Positions 10,309-22,010 of a stretch of DNA of 64,000 nucleotides are shown piece by piece. The stretch's first letter is position 1. Each line of letters begins with the position of its first letter. The stretch lies in contig JAEUWY010000005.1 in NCBI GenBank assembly GCA_022059125.1, positions 6,262,001 through 6,326,000 of the forward strand, given 5' to 3'. The notes under the pieces were generated by a model, which did no database searches, was not told the DNA's origin, and worked only from the letters and a program-made list of their open reading frames with translations. Both the position numbers and the translations under genes were made by a program. Source of the DNA: Corynespora cassiicola. Its lineage: Eukaryota; Ascomycota; Dothideomycetes; Pleosporales; Corynesporascaceae.

Positions 10309-12593
10309 TCAAACAATGATAAAAGTGCGTTGAGGGCTGTCATCGAGCTGCGTCATGTCCTCGATTTCAGGGAACCATAGAGAGAAGAGGGATTCGGCAT
10401 CTTCCGGTTCATCATCTGTGTCGTCTCTCTGGCATTCATAACACTCAAAGCGGCCGACTCTTCGGTAGATCTGAGGGTCTAATGTCGAGCGTTTGAGTAC
10501 AAACCCGATGATGGAACTGCGAAAGGTCATGCTGGCGAGAACACACACAAGCGCCTCGCCCGATTGAAGTGCGTCCTCACCCCGGAGAGGAATGATGTCC
10601 GGTCGGAAGTCCACACTGACATTGTTTTTGGTCAGAACATAGTCGCTTGGACCGTCGGCGCGGAAAACAACTTCAGCGGCCATTGCTGCGGTCAGTTCCA
10701 GTCGGTCTCCCGCGGTGGGTGACCACGGCTGGTTTCGCCCCCTTTCTGACGGAAACGAGGCTGTGCAAGCTAGGTCCATGGCTGATGCGTTGTCAAAGAA
10801 TATTGGCGAGCCTTCCACTGATGCCCATGACCAGCTCGGAATATTGCGGCCGGCATCGGCTCTTGGTCGACGGCAGACGGTGGCGTCATTTGGGTACCAG
10901 AGAAGGCCAAGAAGGCTGCATGTCCACTGTCCAGCAATGTATCCAGAACGCAGAGGCTCCAGGAGTAACTTCGCCACGGCAGTAATGGCGACTAGTCTGT
11001 CTTCGTCGTACGTCAGTCTTCGTGCTGTGTACTCTGTGACAATGTAGCTCCAGAGCTGTAGAGCATTCTCGCGCTTCCGAGTCAGGTCCTGCGCCACGTC
11101 GGCCAAAGATGCAGAGGCCAGCTGAGACGCCATGCTATCGATTCGCCTATCGATGCCATTGCCGTTGGCCATGTCTCCCGATTCGGCGGTTATGCTTGCA
11201 AACTCCTGCTTGACCGAGTCGGTGGTTCTAGAGTCAAAGTTGGAGTCTTCAATTCTGCCGCATTCACACTGGTAGGCTTGTCGGCACTCCAGGATCATCT
11301 CACTCTGGGTGAAATGTAGTACACGTGGTGAGAGGAGGCGCTCAGCATAGGCCCAGGCTCGCTTGAGAAGCGGGGTTTGCGAGTTTGCTTCTTCCGAGGT
11401 GTTGAAGGGCAGCTCCCAGTCGTTGAAGTGGGCACCTTCGTCGAATGGCGCCTTGAAGCTGTGGTGGCTGGGCTGCTCTCGTACGTAGATTTTGTGGAGC
11501 GAGCCCCTGCTATCGGTGGCTTGTATCTTGAACGAGGGCGGTTTGGACGGAAAGAGGCCCCGGGTGCTGTCTAGCGAGGATGTGGCGGCAATGGTCAGGA
11601 AGGTGTTGGCGAACACCTGGTCCATCTTTAAGGACTCCTCCAGCTTCTCCGAGACGTCATCCTGCACCAGGCACAGGGCATCGATGAAGAGCCATCGGAA
11701 ACCCAGGGATCGAGTCAGTGAAATGGCGTCTTGGAAGGTCCTTGGCAGGCTCGACCATGGTATGTTCTTCTTGTGAGCCTGCAGGCTGGATCTGGTCGTC
11801 TTCAAGATGCCTCTACCCGTGCCCCAGCAATGCGATAAGGCGAGATACTCGCCAAACTCGTAGCGCTGTTCGGCCTGGTTGAATTCGGACTCGTGCAATC
11901 GAACCCCTTTGGCGCCGTCATCGTACAGGACGTCTAGGACTCTCCTGGGTAGTGTGGTTGGCCTGGAATGACGGCACTTGTGATGGCTAGACAGACAGTT
12001 CTTGATCATTCCCCGGGCGGTGAAAAGGCCCGCATCTTGGAGGGGATTGTCGGAAATGTGACGTCCCAGACCGATGGCTGAGAACGGCGACTGGCCATCT
12101 GGCAGGGTCAGCGGTCAATGCTTGCGCAAGCTCGGGGAGCAACCACGAGGAGCCAGCAGGGAGCGGGAGTTCGCGATGCACGATGACGGAAAGACGGTGG
12201 CCCTAAGTCATGCAGTGCATCGGGGCATTTCGTACCTTGATCAGTAAAGAACTCTAGTTTCAGATCTGGGTAGCCGTGGTCGCGGCCATGGTCGCCGCAG
12301 CCGTCGTCGTCACGGGGCTTCCACCGCACCTCGACGGACAGATGATGCTGAGAGGTGAAGGACTCGGCGGCAATGCGGACACTGTCCTCCCGCACACCGG
12401 CAAAGCGATCGTGATGCAGCAAGACGCCCTGGAGCAGCAGAGCGCACGCGCGGCACCCCCCATTAGTCGAGCGCCGTAGGCTTGGCAGGGTGGTGTTGGT
12501 CCATTGCCACGAGGCAGCGTCTGCACCCGGGCTGCTGTCGACGTTCCTCAGGTGCCGCTGCAGGCCTTTGCAGTTGGCACAGACGGAGACCAT
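10309..12593 (-). CDS. HET-domain (heterokaryon incompatibility) protein, 715 aa
   Basis: Two exons: 12236-12593 and 10309-12098; the 137-base intron has donor GTACGA and acceptor CCAG, and the frame closes across it (Asp-Gly-Gln-Ser). The N-terminus (VCANCKGLQRHL, then a GCRACALL segment) is typical of the Cys-containing lead of HET proteins. After SxxIGLGRHIS comes the HET domain: LALSHCWG (about 205-212), LPRTFQDAI, and RWLFIDALCLVQDD, where most members have IDxLCIxQ. KRAWAYAERLLSPR follows, as in the family's W-x-QE-R-L-L-SPR motif. HET proteins trigger cell death after fusion of unlike hyphae; that role is known for the family, not shown here. An upstream in-frame Met at 12743 would add 50 Pro-rich residues. 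Confidence 0.87.
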
Positions 12594-12971
12594 GGCGGGC
12601 GTGGGCGGCGGGGACGGCGGGGGCAGCGAGGGCGGCCGGGCGCGAGTGGTGATGTCGATGGTACGGAACGAGGCGGGCGAGGGCGATGTTGGTGTGCTCG
12701 CGGGCGGAGTGGAGGGGTCGAGGGGCAACAGGGACTGATGCAACGCAACGCAGCGTCCGGAGCTTTCTCTTATGGCGACAAGGTGGGACCCCGGAGCATT
12801 TGTACTTGTACTGCCAACACGCCCGTCAAGAGCTCAGGCTGACGCCGCGGCCAGACCTGCTCCTTGCAGCCCGCAGAGCGCCTCTCAGCCGGGCCCCCAA
12901 TCACGGCGGCGGGCTCGCCGTCTTGTGCGAGGAGCCAAATGTTCGGGCAATTCGCGCCTTGTACAGAGCCC

Positions 12972-13001
12972 GCAGCCAGCAGCCAGCAGCCAGCAGCCAG
13001 C
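12972..13001. repeat. Short 7-base tandem repeat (CAGCCAG unit)
   Basis: About four head-to-tail copies of a 7-base unit (cagccag / ccagcag by phase) within GC-rich intergenic DNA. It is likely a polymorphic minisatellite; no function is implied. Confidence 0.7.
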
Positions 13002-13282
13002 GCCCAGCCCCGCCGTCCTGGGCGCTTGGGTGTGCGATGCGCGTGGGCTGTGTCTGCAGGGCCGTGGCGTTGTTCGGCCTCGATGGCAGCGAGCTCCACG
13101 AGGCCGCCATCTTGCCCATCACCCGCGCCCTCCCATCCTCCCGTGCTCCCCGGACCGCCTGTCGGCCTGTCCCCAGCCCTGCGAGCCATGCCGGCCATGT
13201 ATGCCCCCTCTGCCTTCAGTCAATGTCGTCCTGGCCCCTGCCCCTGCCCCTGGCCCTGGCCGCGACCCCAGCCTGAGGCGCC

Positions 13283-13289
13283 TATAAAA
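13283..13289 (+). promoter_or_regulatory. TATA-like box
   Basis: A clear TATAAAA in otherwise GC-rich DNA (context GCGCCTATAAAACGCC). It lies about 400 bases before the small frame starting at 13684 and points rightward. It is the best core-promoter candidate seen for that frame; this is inference only. Confidence 0.35.
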
Positions 13290-13683
13290 CGCCGACTCTC
13301 GCGCTTCAGCTGATGCACCTAGGGCTGCGCGCTGGGGGAAGCAAACGGCGACCCTCTGGCCGCCGGGAGACGTCGAGACAGTGAGGGCCGCGCCAGGGGA
13401 ATCGTCGGTACGTGAGGGCACCGTCGCCGCCACAGCTGCCAGCTGGGGGCAGACAAGTACCGCTCCGTCACGGCTGCGTACTGATTCGCCGCCCCCGCCC
13501 CGCCAGGCTGGAAAGCCCAAAGTCTGCCGCAGCTGGTACCTCCCTGTCGGTCTGTTTCTCCGTTACTCGGCTCGTCGAATCTAGAGCACTCTGTGTCTGT
13601 TCGCCCGGTGCCTAGTGTCTTTTGCTCGACATTGGTGCTGCGTCACCACCTGTGCTCCCAGCTGCCTGGCCAGTCCACTGGCC

Positions 13684-13971
13684 ATGAATGACTTTGGCCA
13701 CCACCACCCCATCTGGAACGGCGACCCGACTCGTCCCATCATGACGGACCAGCAGCTTTTCTTCACCACACGCTGGGCCGATGCCAACGTCGGCACGGGA
13801 ACCATGCCCGTTCCAGTCAACGTCGCCTCGCCCACCGGCCTTGTACTAGCACATTGGGTGACCCCGGGATACTTTTCATGGGACGATCGACGCGCCTTGC
13901 GACTATTGTATGCAATTCGACGTAACGTTTGCCCTCTCCAATTCTTGGCCGAACATGCAGGGTATGATTGA
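13684..13971 (+). CDS. Possible small protein, 95 aa, unknown
   Basis: A short frame beginning MNDFGHHHPIWNGDP, open further upstream to 13615. It has a mixed composition (HHH, WNGD, FFTTRWAD, TPGYFSWDDRRALR, ending AEHAGYD) that looks more protein-like than the frames around it, and it lies downstream of a TATA box. No domain or signal peptide is recognised. It could equally be a chance frame or the first exon of a longer gene. Low confidence. Confidence 0.25.
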   Translation: MNDFGHHHPIWNGDPTRPIMTDQQLFFTTRWADANVGTGTMPVPVNVASPTGLVLAHWVTPGYFSWDDRRALRLLYAIRRNVCPLQFLAEHAGYD

Positions 13972-14691
13972 GATCATCGTTTACGGGGGTGCTCGAGGAA
14001 TGGTCCTGATTGGATGGCCCAAGTGTAGGCAGTAGTTACACCAGTGCATGTGTGCAGCACGAGCTTCCCGATACGTAAATTCCACGCCATATCCAGTCTC
14101 GCCGCGAGCCAGCAAGACCCTGTCATCAGGTTATTGCTGGAAGACATTCGTAAGCAGCCTCCGCGCCTAGATTCGACGAATGGTACGGATCCAACGGCTG
14201 CCACGGTAGGCTGAGTGAGATGGGGTCTGTCGCCCCAACCTTGCCATGCTTTTGAAAAGCTTTGGATCATGTGCAGCACCACCACCACATTCTGAATGGG
14301 AGCTTGCAATAAATTAGCTCCACAGACCATGGCCTCCTCCAGACTATTGCTGCATGCGGGCGCCGTCGTGTAAGGTGGCCATCCGGAACGGGTGACGGAT
14401 CCCTGGAGAATAGATGTCAATTTAAGGTTGTGAGCCATCTCCCTGCCTTGTTCGTTGGCATCGAGAACCTCGTACCAATGGGCTTGAGTTGGATGCTTCC
14501 ATCCCTGGGTGCCTAGATATCTGGAAAAGGGGGAGAGATCCACCGAGCCTTTTGGAGAGGTACCCAGGTCACATGATCCAGCCAACAAGGCAAAGCCCCA
14601 CTTGTGGATCTAGGGAGGCCTTTATCGATAGGACACCACCCATCGACCAGAGATTGTGCCCAACGACCACAACCTTCCCTGCAAAAGCAAT
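13972..14691. other. Intergenic region upstream of UBA4
   Basis: Contains a 204-codon open frame on the minus strand (13974-14588) with no recognisable domain and a composition unlike known proteins; it is not called. The right end is the promoter and leader of UBA4. Confidence 0.4.
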
Positions 14692-16410
14692 ATGGCTCCT
14701 GTCTCGATCATCGACTCATTACGCCAGCAGATAACATCATGCGAAGCGCGGCTGAAAGATCTCCGTCGGCAACTTGCCGAGGCCGAGTTGCTCCAGCAGC
14801 AGCAGCAGCGCGCCGACCAGGAACGCTCGCGCCAAAATGCGGGGACCGTCTTCGATCCCCTCGCGCACGATATGATCTATGGCATCCACGATGACTTTCG
14901 ATCCGAGGTGTTTGCCGTCTTGTCTCAGCAGGAGGATGATGCATCCGCGGGGAAAAAATGGCCCCTAGACATGAGCGAGTATAAGCGCTACGGACGCCAG
15001 TTGATAATGCCTGAAGTAGGCTTGCAAGGTATTCGCCTTGCGTTCCCAAGCTAATTTCATCTACGTCTGGTATCATCAAACTAACCTCACTTGTGTTTCT
15101 ACACAGGCCAACTCCGTCTGAAGAAAACATCTGTATTGATTGTTGGGCTTGGTGGGTTGGGGTGCCCAGCTGCCGCCTACCTCGTGGGGGCCGGCGTGGG
15201 CACCGTCGGGCTCATCGATGGAGACGTCGTTGAGGAATCCAATCTGCACCGCCAGATATTGCATAACACGGCAAGAGTTGGAATGACCAAAGTAGATAGT
15301 GCGAGGGCAGCACTACATTCGTACGTGGTCCCATCCATCGCACCCGGCATGAGCCATGTTCTAATCCGATTCTATAGATTGAATCCCAACGTCAACCTCG
15401 TAGCACATGCCTCGCGACTAACGGCCGATGAGGTCGTTTCAGTCATGGAACCCTACGACCTGGTACTAGACTGCACAGATACGCCCGCATCTCGCTACCT
15501 GATTTCCGATGCTTGTGTCCTTCTTGGTAAACCCCTGGTGTCGGCGTCAGCACTCCGCACGGACGGGCAACTCATGGTGCTTAACAACCCACCCCTTCCC
15601 CCCGGAAACTCAAATGGCGGCCCCTGCTATCGCTGCGTATTTCCCAAGCCACCACCGCCTGAATCTGTCGTCTCGTGCGGCGATGGGGGGATCCTGGGCC
15701 CTGTAGTAGGCGTCATGGGCGTTCTACAGGCCCTGGAAGCCATCAAGGTCATCACAAAGCAGCCTCTTTCATCCGCGGACGGGAACTTGCCGGCGACAGA
15801 CCCCCCCAGCCTGCTCATATTCTCCGCCTATAGCAGCCCCATGTTCCGCTCCATACGTCTACGCTCACGCAAGCCCAAGTGCGCGGCCTGCTCGGCTCAG
15901 GCGACTGTGACACCCGAAGCATTGGCTTCAGGCAGTCTGGACTATGTGCAGTTTTGCGGAAGCATCAATCCCGTCGAGGCCTTGTCTCCGAGCGAGCGTA
16001 TATCCGTCGACAACTATGCAAAGATACGCCTAGACAAGAATCCGTTCACCGGTATGGAGCCAAGCAAAGACAGCCACATCCTTGTCGACGTACGCGAAAA
16101 GGTGCAGTTTGATCTATGCAGCCTTGACAGAAGTGTAAATGTCCCGTATTCGGTAATCTCAAGAACGCCGGGCAAGCCAAGCGATGAGATGGCCATGGAC
16201 ACGGACGAGAACAACTGGGTGTCTGAGCTTAGGAGCCACCCCGATAAGCCCATTTTTGTCGTCTGCCGACTGGGCAACGACTCCCAGCTCACGGTAAAGA
16301 AGATGAAGGAACTCGGTCTAGACCTAGGCGGCCAACGATGGATAGGCGACATCAGAGGCGGACTACGGGCCTGGAGGGAGAAAATCGACGCCGACTTTCC
16401 AGACTACTAG
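14692..16410 (+). CDS. uba4: Uba4/MOCS3: adenylyltransferase and sulfurtransferase, 527 aa
   Basis: Three exons: 14692-15028, 15107-15320, 15378-16410; all joins keep frame. The E1-like enzyme adenylates the C-terminus of Urm1 and passes sulfur to it for thiolation of wobble uridine in cytosolic tRNAs; in moulds the same protein also serves molybdopterin synthase (CnxF role). A coiled coil with a short Gln run opens the protein, followed by [11 protein letters not shown], the ATP-binding [37 protein letters not shown] and the zinc-type Cys pairs CYRC and CAAC. The C-terminal rhodanese domain has HILVDVRE and the active-site loop [10 protein letters not shown] (Cys near residue 480). Both halves look intact. 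Cytosolic. Confidence 0.95.
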
Positions 16411-17604
16411 CCTCGTCAACCACTTGACTCCTACCCTCCAAATTTACCCATCCGCCTTGCTCCGAACTTTGCCTTCTTCAGCCTTCTTTGGTCGCTGCGT
16501 GTAACCTGACCCTCCCATCACGCCTTTGCTAGCAACAAAAAAACAAATAATCTCCAAACCCCCGCTCCTCAAAATCAACCAATCCCACCCCCCATTCCTC
16601 ACGCTCGATTCCCCAAAACAAAAAAAATCTAGACTGTCGTACCACGCTGCGCCTCGCGCGTCCAAATTCCCGCGCCACCCGGAGCTTTGAGACAGCAAAA
16701 AAGAAAAAAAGAATCGAGGAAAAAAAGGGGGGGTCCAGACATGCATTGCATTCTAGGCCAAAACGCCTCGTCGCGCCTCACAGGCGCGGCCTTGTCAGGG
16801 CCTTCCATCGGCGCCCCACCCAACTTCACCGAACACGAGGGAAAGCCACCACCACGCACCTGTGTCCGCCCGCACGTGCGCGCGACGCGCTCAACGGGGG
16901 AAAAGTCTCCCTCGGTGCCAAGAAGGGGCTTGATTCGAGATTCGAGATGGATGCTTGGTGGAGATGGAGGAAAGGAAAGGGGAGAGTGGTTTTGCATGGG
17001 CGCGTCGAGGGAGTTGCACGAGGTGGGCTGAGGGCGGTTTGACCAAGTGCCGTTCACCGGGGGGGTAGCAGGGTGCGGGATGGGATAGGCCTCTTGCATT
17101 GCGGGCGTGTATGCATGCCTGACTGCTTGCCTGCCTCCGTGCGTGCGTGCGTGGCTCTACATACGCACGCATGTACGTATGCGCGGATGCGTGCATGTCA
17201 GAAACGGGACGTTTTTTTTCTTTGATTGCGGGGTCTCTTTCTTTTTCTTCCCGTTGTTGCATCCGTGGGTGTAGGGCGCGGTTTCATGTATGGGGGGATG
17301 CGGTGGTGTTGTGCGAGGGTGCGAGATGCTGGGCCAAGCCGGGCTAGGCTGTGCTGGGGGGTGGTGCTTGGTTTTTGTGTCGGGAGGGTGGTACGGGGTG
17401 GAGAGGGGTGCGTAGTACGAAGCACGGCGAAGTTTTGGGTGTATTGCTATGGGGTTGCTATTATGCGTTTCTATCATACGGGGGGGCAAATGTGATGGAT
17501 GGGGGACGTGGGGGAGCTTCAAACGACAGTCTTTTTTTGGGGGCTCAGTGATGAGGGCGGTCTAGAAATGCGAGGGAGGGAGGGAGAGGGACGAGGCTGG
17601 AAAG
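16411..17604. other. Intergenic, low-complexity, between convergent genes
   Basis: Rich in homopolymer and simple-sequence tracts: A-rich near 16690-16730, GCGT/ACGC alternations at 17105-17200, and a G/T-rich strand from 17230 to 17600. Open frames here are composition artefacts. No gene is recognised. Confidence 0.5.
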
Positions 17605-19509
17605 TTAGAGGACTTGGTCGGCCATCCCAATGTGCAAGCCACCATGGACTTCGAGGCTGTCGTTTCGCTTCCACTGTCCGTATGCGCTGTCCCTCCTCAC
17701 CCAGCCTGCTTGTGCAATGAAGACACTGAGGTGCGGCCGCAACTCCTCAGGTGGCGGAGGAGGACGGGGCGGCGAGCGTGTCCTAGTGGAAGAAACCCTC
17801 GATGCTTCGCTGGTCGATATCTGCATCTCTTCAAAGTACGCAATGCGCACTTGTTCCATGAACGTAGTAAGATCGGGACGGGCTTCTATGGGTGGCGGCC
17901 GTCTTGGCCGCCGGGACGCATGGCGCGGTGTAGATGCATACCGATCGGTATCCCGAGCCTGAATGATGTGATTGGGTCGGAGAGGAAGTCCATACGAGGG
18001 GATACCATGGAAGTGCTCTTGTGAATCGGATCGGGATCGAGGAAGGGGCAGAATTGGTGCCGGCGAATCCGATACGCTAAATTTGTTTTTGGGGTGGGTT
18101 GCGGGTAGAGGACCAGCTGGTAAGGCTTTTTTTGACGAAATTGGCGGTCTTTGAGGAGCTTTCGGCGGTGTAGGTGGTGAGAGGGTGGTTGGGTTGCTGG
18201 TAGTCTGACCTGATACCCTTTCTGCATACAGCTTTTCGTTGACAAGGGGCGTGCCCTCTATTCTCAATGGCTGCTCTCGATGCATTTGCGAGCTTGCCAC
18301 TCGACTTGGACCTCCTCGTTTTTTCGTTCTCGTTCCTGCGCCTAGCTCTTTGTCTAGTACCTGAATGTCAAAGTCACCTCGTCCAAATGCAGTGCCTGTT
18401 ACACGTTGCTCCAACCGGGTGTTCCTTACTCCTGTCCGCAAGGTATCCACAAATGGTTTTAGTGCAGGGCTACAGGCTACGATGACCGAAAGAGTCGAGT
18501 GACACTGTGTTGTGATGGCATACGGAATACTATCATACGCAGGATCGGAAGTCATGAGGCGTCTGATGAAGTTGAGGCGGACGATGGATATAACGAGTAG
18601 GCTGAGCTGGTCAAAATACCATTCCTCAGCGTGGCTATACACTTACACTATTCGAATTGAGAACAATGTAATTACAATTCTCTTCTTGCGATTTTCGAGT
18701 TGAAGATGCCACAAGATATGTATGGGGATGGTTATCATAGCCAGGTCAGTAAACATATCGACAGCCGAAGCCGTGGCCCAGAAGGGCAGCTGGAAGAGTC
18801 AGTCCCGTGAGTACAGTCACACTGTATTGATTCAAACCCCTTACCATTGGAATGCATTTTCCGGTAAACAAGGCCCAGGGATTGGGGAGCTTGCATTGGA
18901 AGACGACCCCCGCTGTTATTGCAATCGTCCAGCTGATGATGACCAGCCCAAGTGCTCGAACGGCAATTCTGTGGAAGCTTCTACAGGCAAGCCGCAAGAG
19001 AAATATGGTGATTGCAATCTTGGAAAGTCCCACGGTCAGGACGTACGTTATCGTTGCCGCGTACATGGCCTTTTGCACTTTGCGTATATTTGGGACTGTG
19101 AGCGTACGCGAGCGTTGTCCTAAACCTGACTGAACAGCGCATGATATGGCTACTGTACTTCCGATAGCAAGAACCTGATCAAATTCATCAGTATTTATTT
19201 TAAATACGAACCAGTAAGGTGCAACTATAGCTTCCATCCAGTCACGATTAGGTGGTAACTCACCGCTGATAGTAACAGCAGCATATCGTCAACGCTGGGC
19301 GCTTTTTGCGTAGTGTATCGAACCACGAGTCGTATTATCAGGCAAAAGAGCTATGAATAATTAGTGCTATAATGTTTAGTTTGCTGCAGGCTGTTTATTC
19401 TCACCAAGGTACAAGCAAGAAACCATGATATCACAGTCAAAAGTGAGCCGCGTTCGGCCATGACTGCAAGCTCATGTGAATCTGAACCGTCTGTAGCAGC
19501 GGTCTCCAT
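17605..19509 (-). CDS. PTH11-like / fungal rhodopsin-domain membrane protein, 553 aa
   Basis: Five exons: 19405-19509, 19264-19350, 18845-19174, 18647-18789, 17605-18601; total length is a multiple of three and every join keeps the family pattern. It starts METAATDGSDS; membrane segments follow (LLTVISWFLACTL, LFCLIIRLVVRY, the TYVLTVGLSKIAITIFLL helix, LGLVIISWTIAI and others), consistent with a 7-helix fold. Family marks include KAPSVDDMLLLL after helix 1-2 and CSPALKPFVDTLRTG after the last helix. The 250-residue cytoplasmic tail is Pro/Ser/Arg-rich and holds two related segments (RPDLTTFMEQ and RPHLSVFIAQ). Some family members (Pth11) sense surface cues in plant pathogens; the ligand here is unknown. 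The exon 4/5 border (18646/18602) is the least certain. Confidence 0.8.
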
Positions 19510-20554
19510 TATTTTCTTACCAGAAGAACAGTTTTTTGAAATTTGGATGGCATAAAAGGCAGGTATATCTAAAAAGCATAGGACGCAGGAGAGAAAAGAT
19601 CAAAGCTGCGCAACCAAGGACGCCAAGCATACAGGTCAGTATGAGCCTAAAGGATATCTCTCCGCAACCTTCCAAATATCCAAGGCTCCGTGCTCGGCAT
19701 GCATCACTGACGCATTTTCCCCTGACTTCAAACCCCATCACCACTTGAGACCCAACGGCGACCGCTTTGGTGCAACTCCAGGTCATTTCAGCTGGAAGCG
19801 AAGCAACTCGCGTGTAACATCTAGCGAGCATGGCTCACATTTCTATCGTTTTTGTTTTTTTAGTGATTGGCTAATCGAACCCTTTTACGTGGCAATTTCC
19901 AATCAATCTTCATTTCTCTGAGGCGGGCCACCATGCTGGTGGTGGTGTCAGTCATGGAAAGTTGTACGAAGGAAGCACGTGGACATGCAATACCGTTAAA
20001 ACCGGTTAGTCCACGGCCAAAAACATGAAGTCGGTGGCTCCAAATTCGGATGACATCTAACAGATGGGTTACTGCCGACATATCGTACGACTCTGTGAAC
20101 AGAACCTCTGTTCTATATTCCCTTTGAAATATATTGGCTGATCATGTCGTGGCCAAAAGGTAACTCATTGGCGTAAATATTACTTTTGTTGCAATATAGC
20201 GTGTCGTTTTCGTCGCAGCAAAGACTACTTGATGTCGGACGCTGTCGTCGACTGGATTGACAATGTGGATGCAATAGCACGCGGATTTGTCCGCTCCCGA
20301 AACCGCCAATCTCTGTTTGTGCAACTACATGAGACCGCCATCAGATACGCGAATGAAGATCAAGACAATGTATGTGGCTGTGAAACTGGATGGCACGAGG
20401 TTGAGATTGAATTGTGACAGGCTTTACTGGGAGAGACCCTGTAACTGGCCCGTGCGTTCGGTTAGAAAGAATTCCACGCCTGGGCCGGGCTTTCTCCACC
20501 AGAGTGCTCAACTTTTGTCTACGCCGTTGAGGACTTGCCTTGAGATATTGCAAC
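19510..20554. other. Divergent intergenic region
   Basis: Lies between the start of the PTH11-like gene (-) and SLX9 (+). Only short, unmatched frames are seen. It should contain both promoters; no specific element is recognised. Confidence 0.45.
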
Positions 20555-21137
20555 ATGGTAGGTAAAGGCCTCGTGTGGCCCAAATATCCGTCAAAAACGC
20601 TAACCAGATCAACAGGCTCCCGTAACCAAGAAGCGCACGACTGCGCGCGCCAAATCAGCACGAGCCGCAAAACCCCAGGTTGAACTCCCCAAACCAGACG
20701 ACATCGACTCCCTCTTCCCTTCTTCGAAAAAGGACAAGCGCGCGATAAAGCATTCTTCTTTTGTTAGCAAGATTGAGAAGACTGCAAAGACCCAGAAACG
20801 CCGTCGTCCGAACAAGAAGCTTGTTGCAACGCTTGAATCGCTTGCGGACGCGCTTCCCGACCTAGGTGGAGATGGGGAAGGCAGTGGCGAGATCGAAACT
20901 GCACAAGCAAAAATACAGAGGAAGAGTTTGAAGAGTCGACCCGGTGCAATGAAGCGAAAGGAGAAGCTTGAGAAGATGGAGAGGGATCGTTTCAACAAGA
21001 ACTTGGCTCAGATGGCACAGGCAAAGAGTTCAACTCCTGCAGGCGCCGGCAGTTCGGCATATGCGGACCGGTGGGCGGCACTGAAGAGCCATGTACAAAG
21101 TACAATGGAGGTCAAGCCCGAGTTTGTGAAGAAATGA
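20555..21137 (+). CDS. slx9: Slx9-like ribosome biogenesis protein, 174 aa
   Basis: Two exons: 20555-20557, which is only the ATG, and 20616-21137. The 58-base intron runs GTAGGT to ACAG with a GCTAAC branch site. The protein reads M-APVTKKRTTARAK, then a basic SSFVSKIEKTAKTQKRRRPNKK block, an acidic LADALPDL segment and the family's most conserved part, SLKSRPGAMKRKEKLEKMERDRFNKNLAQM, close to the C-terminus. Slx9 binds pre-40S particles in the nucleolus and helps ITS1 processing and 40S export. The length is normal for the family. The one-codon first exon makes the gene easy to miss; the in-frame splice to MAPV supports it. Residues quoted in blocks longer than 20 are at about 113-142. Confidence 0.85.
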
Positions 21138-22010
21138 AGATGTAGCGGCTGCTCGAGAAACACTCATGACGCCGCACGCCTTGGCCGACCAAACCTGCCA
21201 CTACCGAAACGCCGCAAAGAACGGCTCGATTCACCGCCATATTGATAACGAGATGGAGTGGTTCTTCGGATGAAAATGCCTGCGTATTTTCTTTCCCCGA
21301 CACTCATACTGGCCTTTGGGTGCAGTCAATACAAGATTTCCGAGGCAGCTCTTGGGAAAATGCCATGCCTGAGTTCAGCAATGATCTTGCTTTTCCACGG
21401 GAAGTGCACGTGGCATCAGACTCATTTATTCGCATGACACCCAAAACAGTCATGTCTGCAGTAGTCAGATACCCCGAGCAATGTACAGGGCTGGGCAGGC
21501 TCTTTGGTGCTGCGATTGTCCACATCCTGAGGAAGGAACATCATATTTAGGTTTTGGAAAAGAATATCTTTCGAATCACGCAATCTTCCACCTGTCAAAT
21601 CGAGTTTAAGCCTTGAACCGCGGCGTGAGCAATCACAGCGGGATCGTTCTCGTCTATCTAGTTCGGCGAATCCATGCATGGATGCATGGCCCTTGCCCTC
21701 GGGAGCTAGTCCTGTTTTGGCGAACGCGTTCAAAGGATCGTGCGAAATTCAGTGATGTCATCCTTGGGCTAAACATTCAACCTACAGAACCGCCTCTCCG
21801 GAGAATCCGCCGCTAATTCGGGTTCGCCATGTTTTATATGTGAGCCTTGACTCACACCAGCATGTCGAGAGCCAATCGTCAACAAACCGAGTCAACACGG
21901 TGACACGGTACCGATGCCATTGTGAATGACGCACGCGCCGGCCGCCTCATTTCCCCTGACGACGTGTTTCTCTACTGAATAAAACTGCAATCATTTTTCC
22001 ACGACGCAAA
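21138..22010. other. Intergenic region
   Basis: Downstream of SLX9 and upstream of the PAF-acetylhydrolase-like gene. Frames here (21242-21816) are short and lack domains. CACACCAG / GTGACTCA-like motifs near 21850 could be factor sites, but this is not supported further. Confidence 0.4.

Larger units (their letters stand above)
12594..13683. other. GC-rich intergenic region, divergent promoter area
   Basis: Upstream of the HET gene. It is GC-rich, so overlapping open frames exist in several phases (12686-13520), but none has a domain and they read mainly as Pro/Ala/Arg/Ser. It contains a short tandem repeat and a TATA-like box, listed separately. No protein is called. Confidence 0.45.

Noticed and set aside
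13974..14588. 204-codon minus-strand frame upstream of UBA4
   Set aside because: No domain and unremarkable composition; a chance frame is as likely as a gene, so it is only mentioned in the intergenic note.
16700..17600. Open frames in the low-complexity stretch between UBA4 and the PTH11-like gene
   Set aside because: They arise from simple-sequence and skewed base composition, with no motif support.
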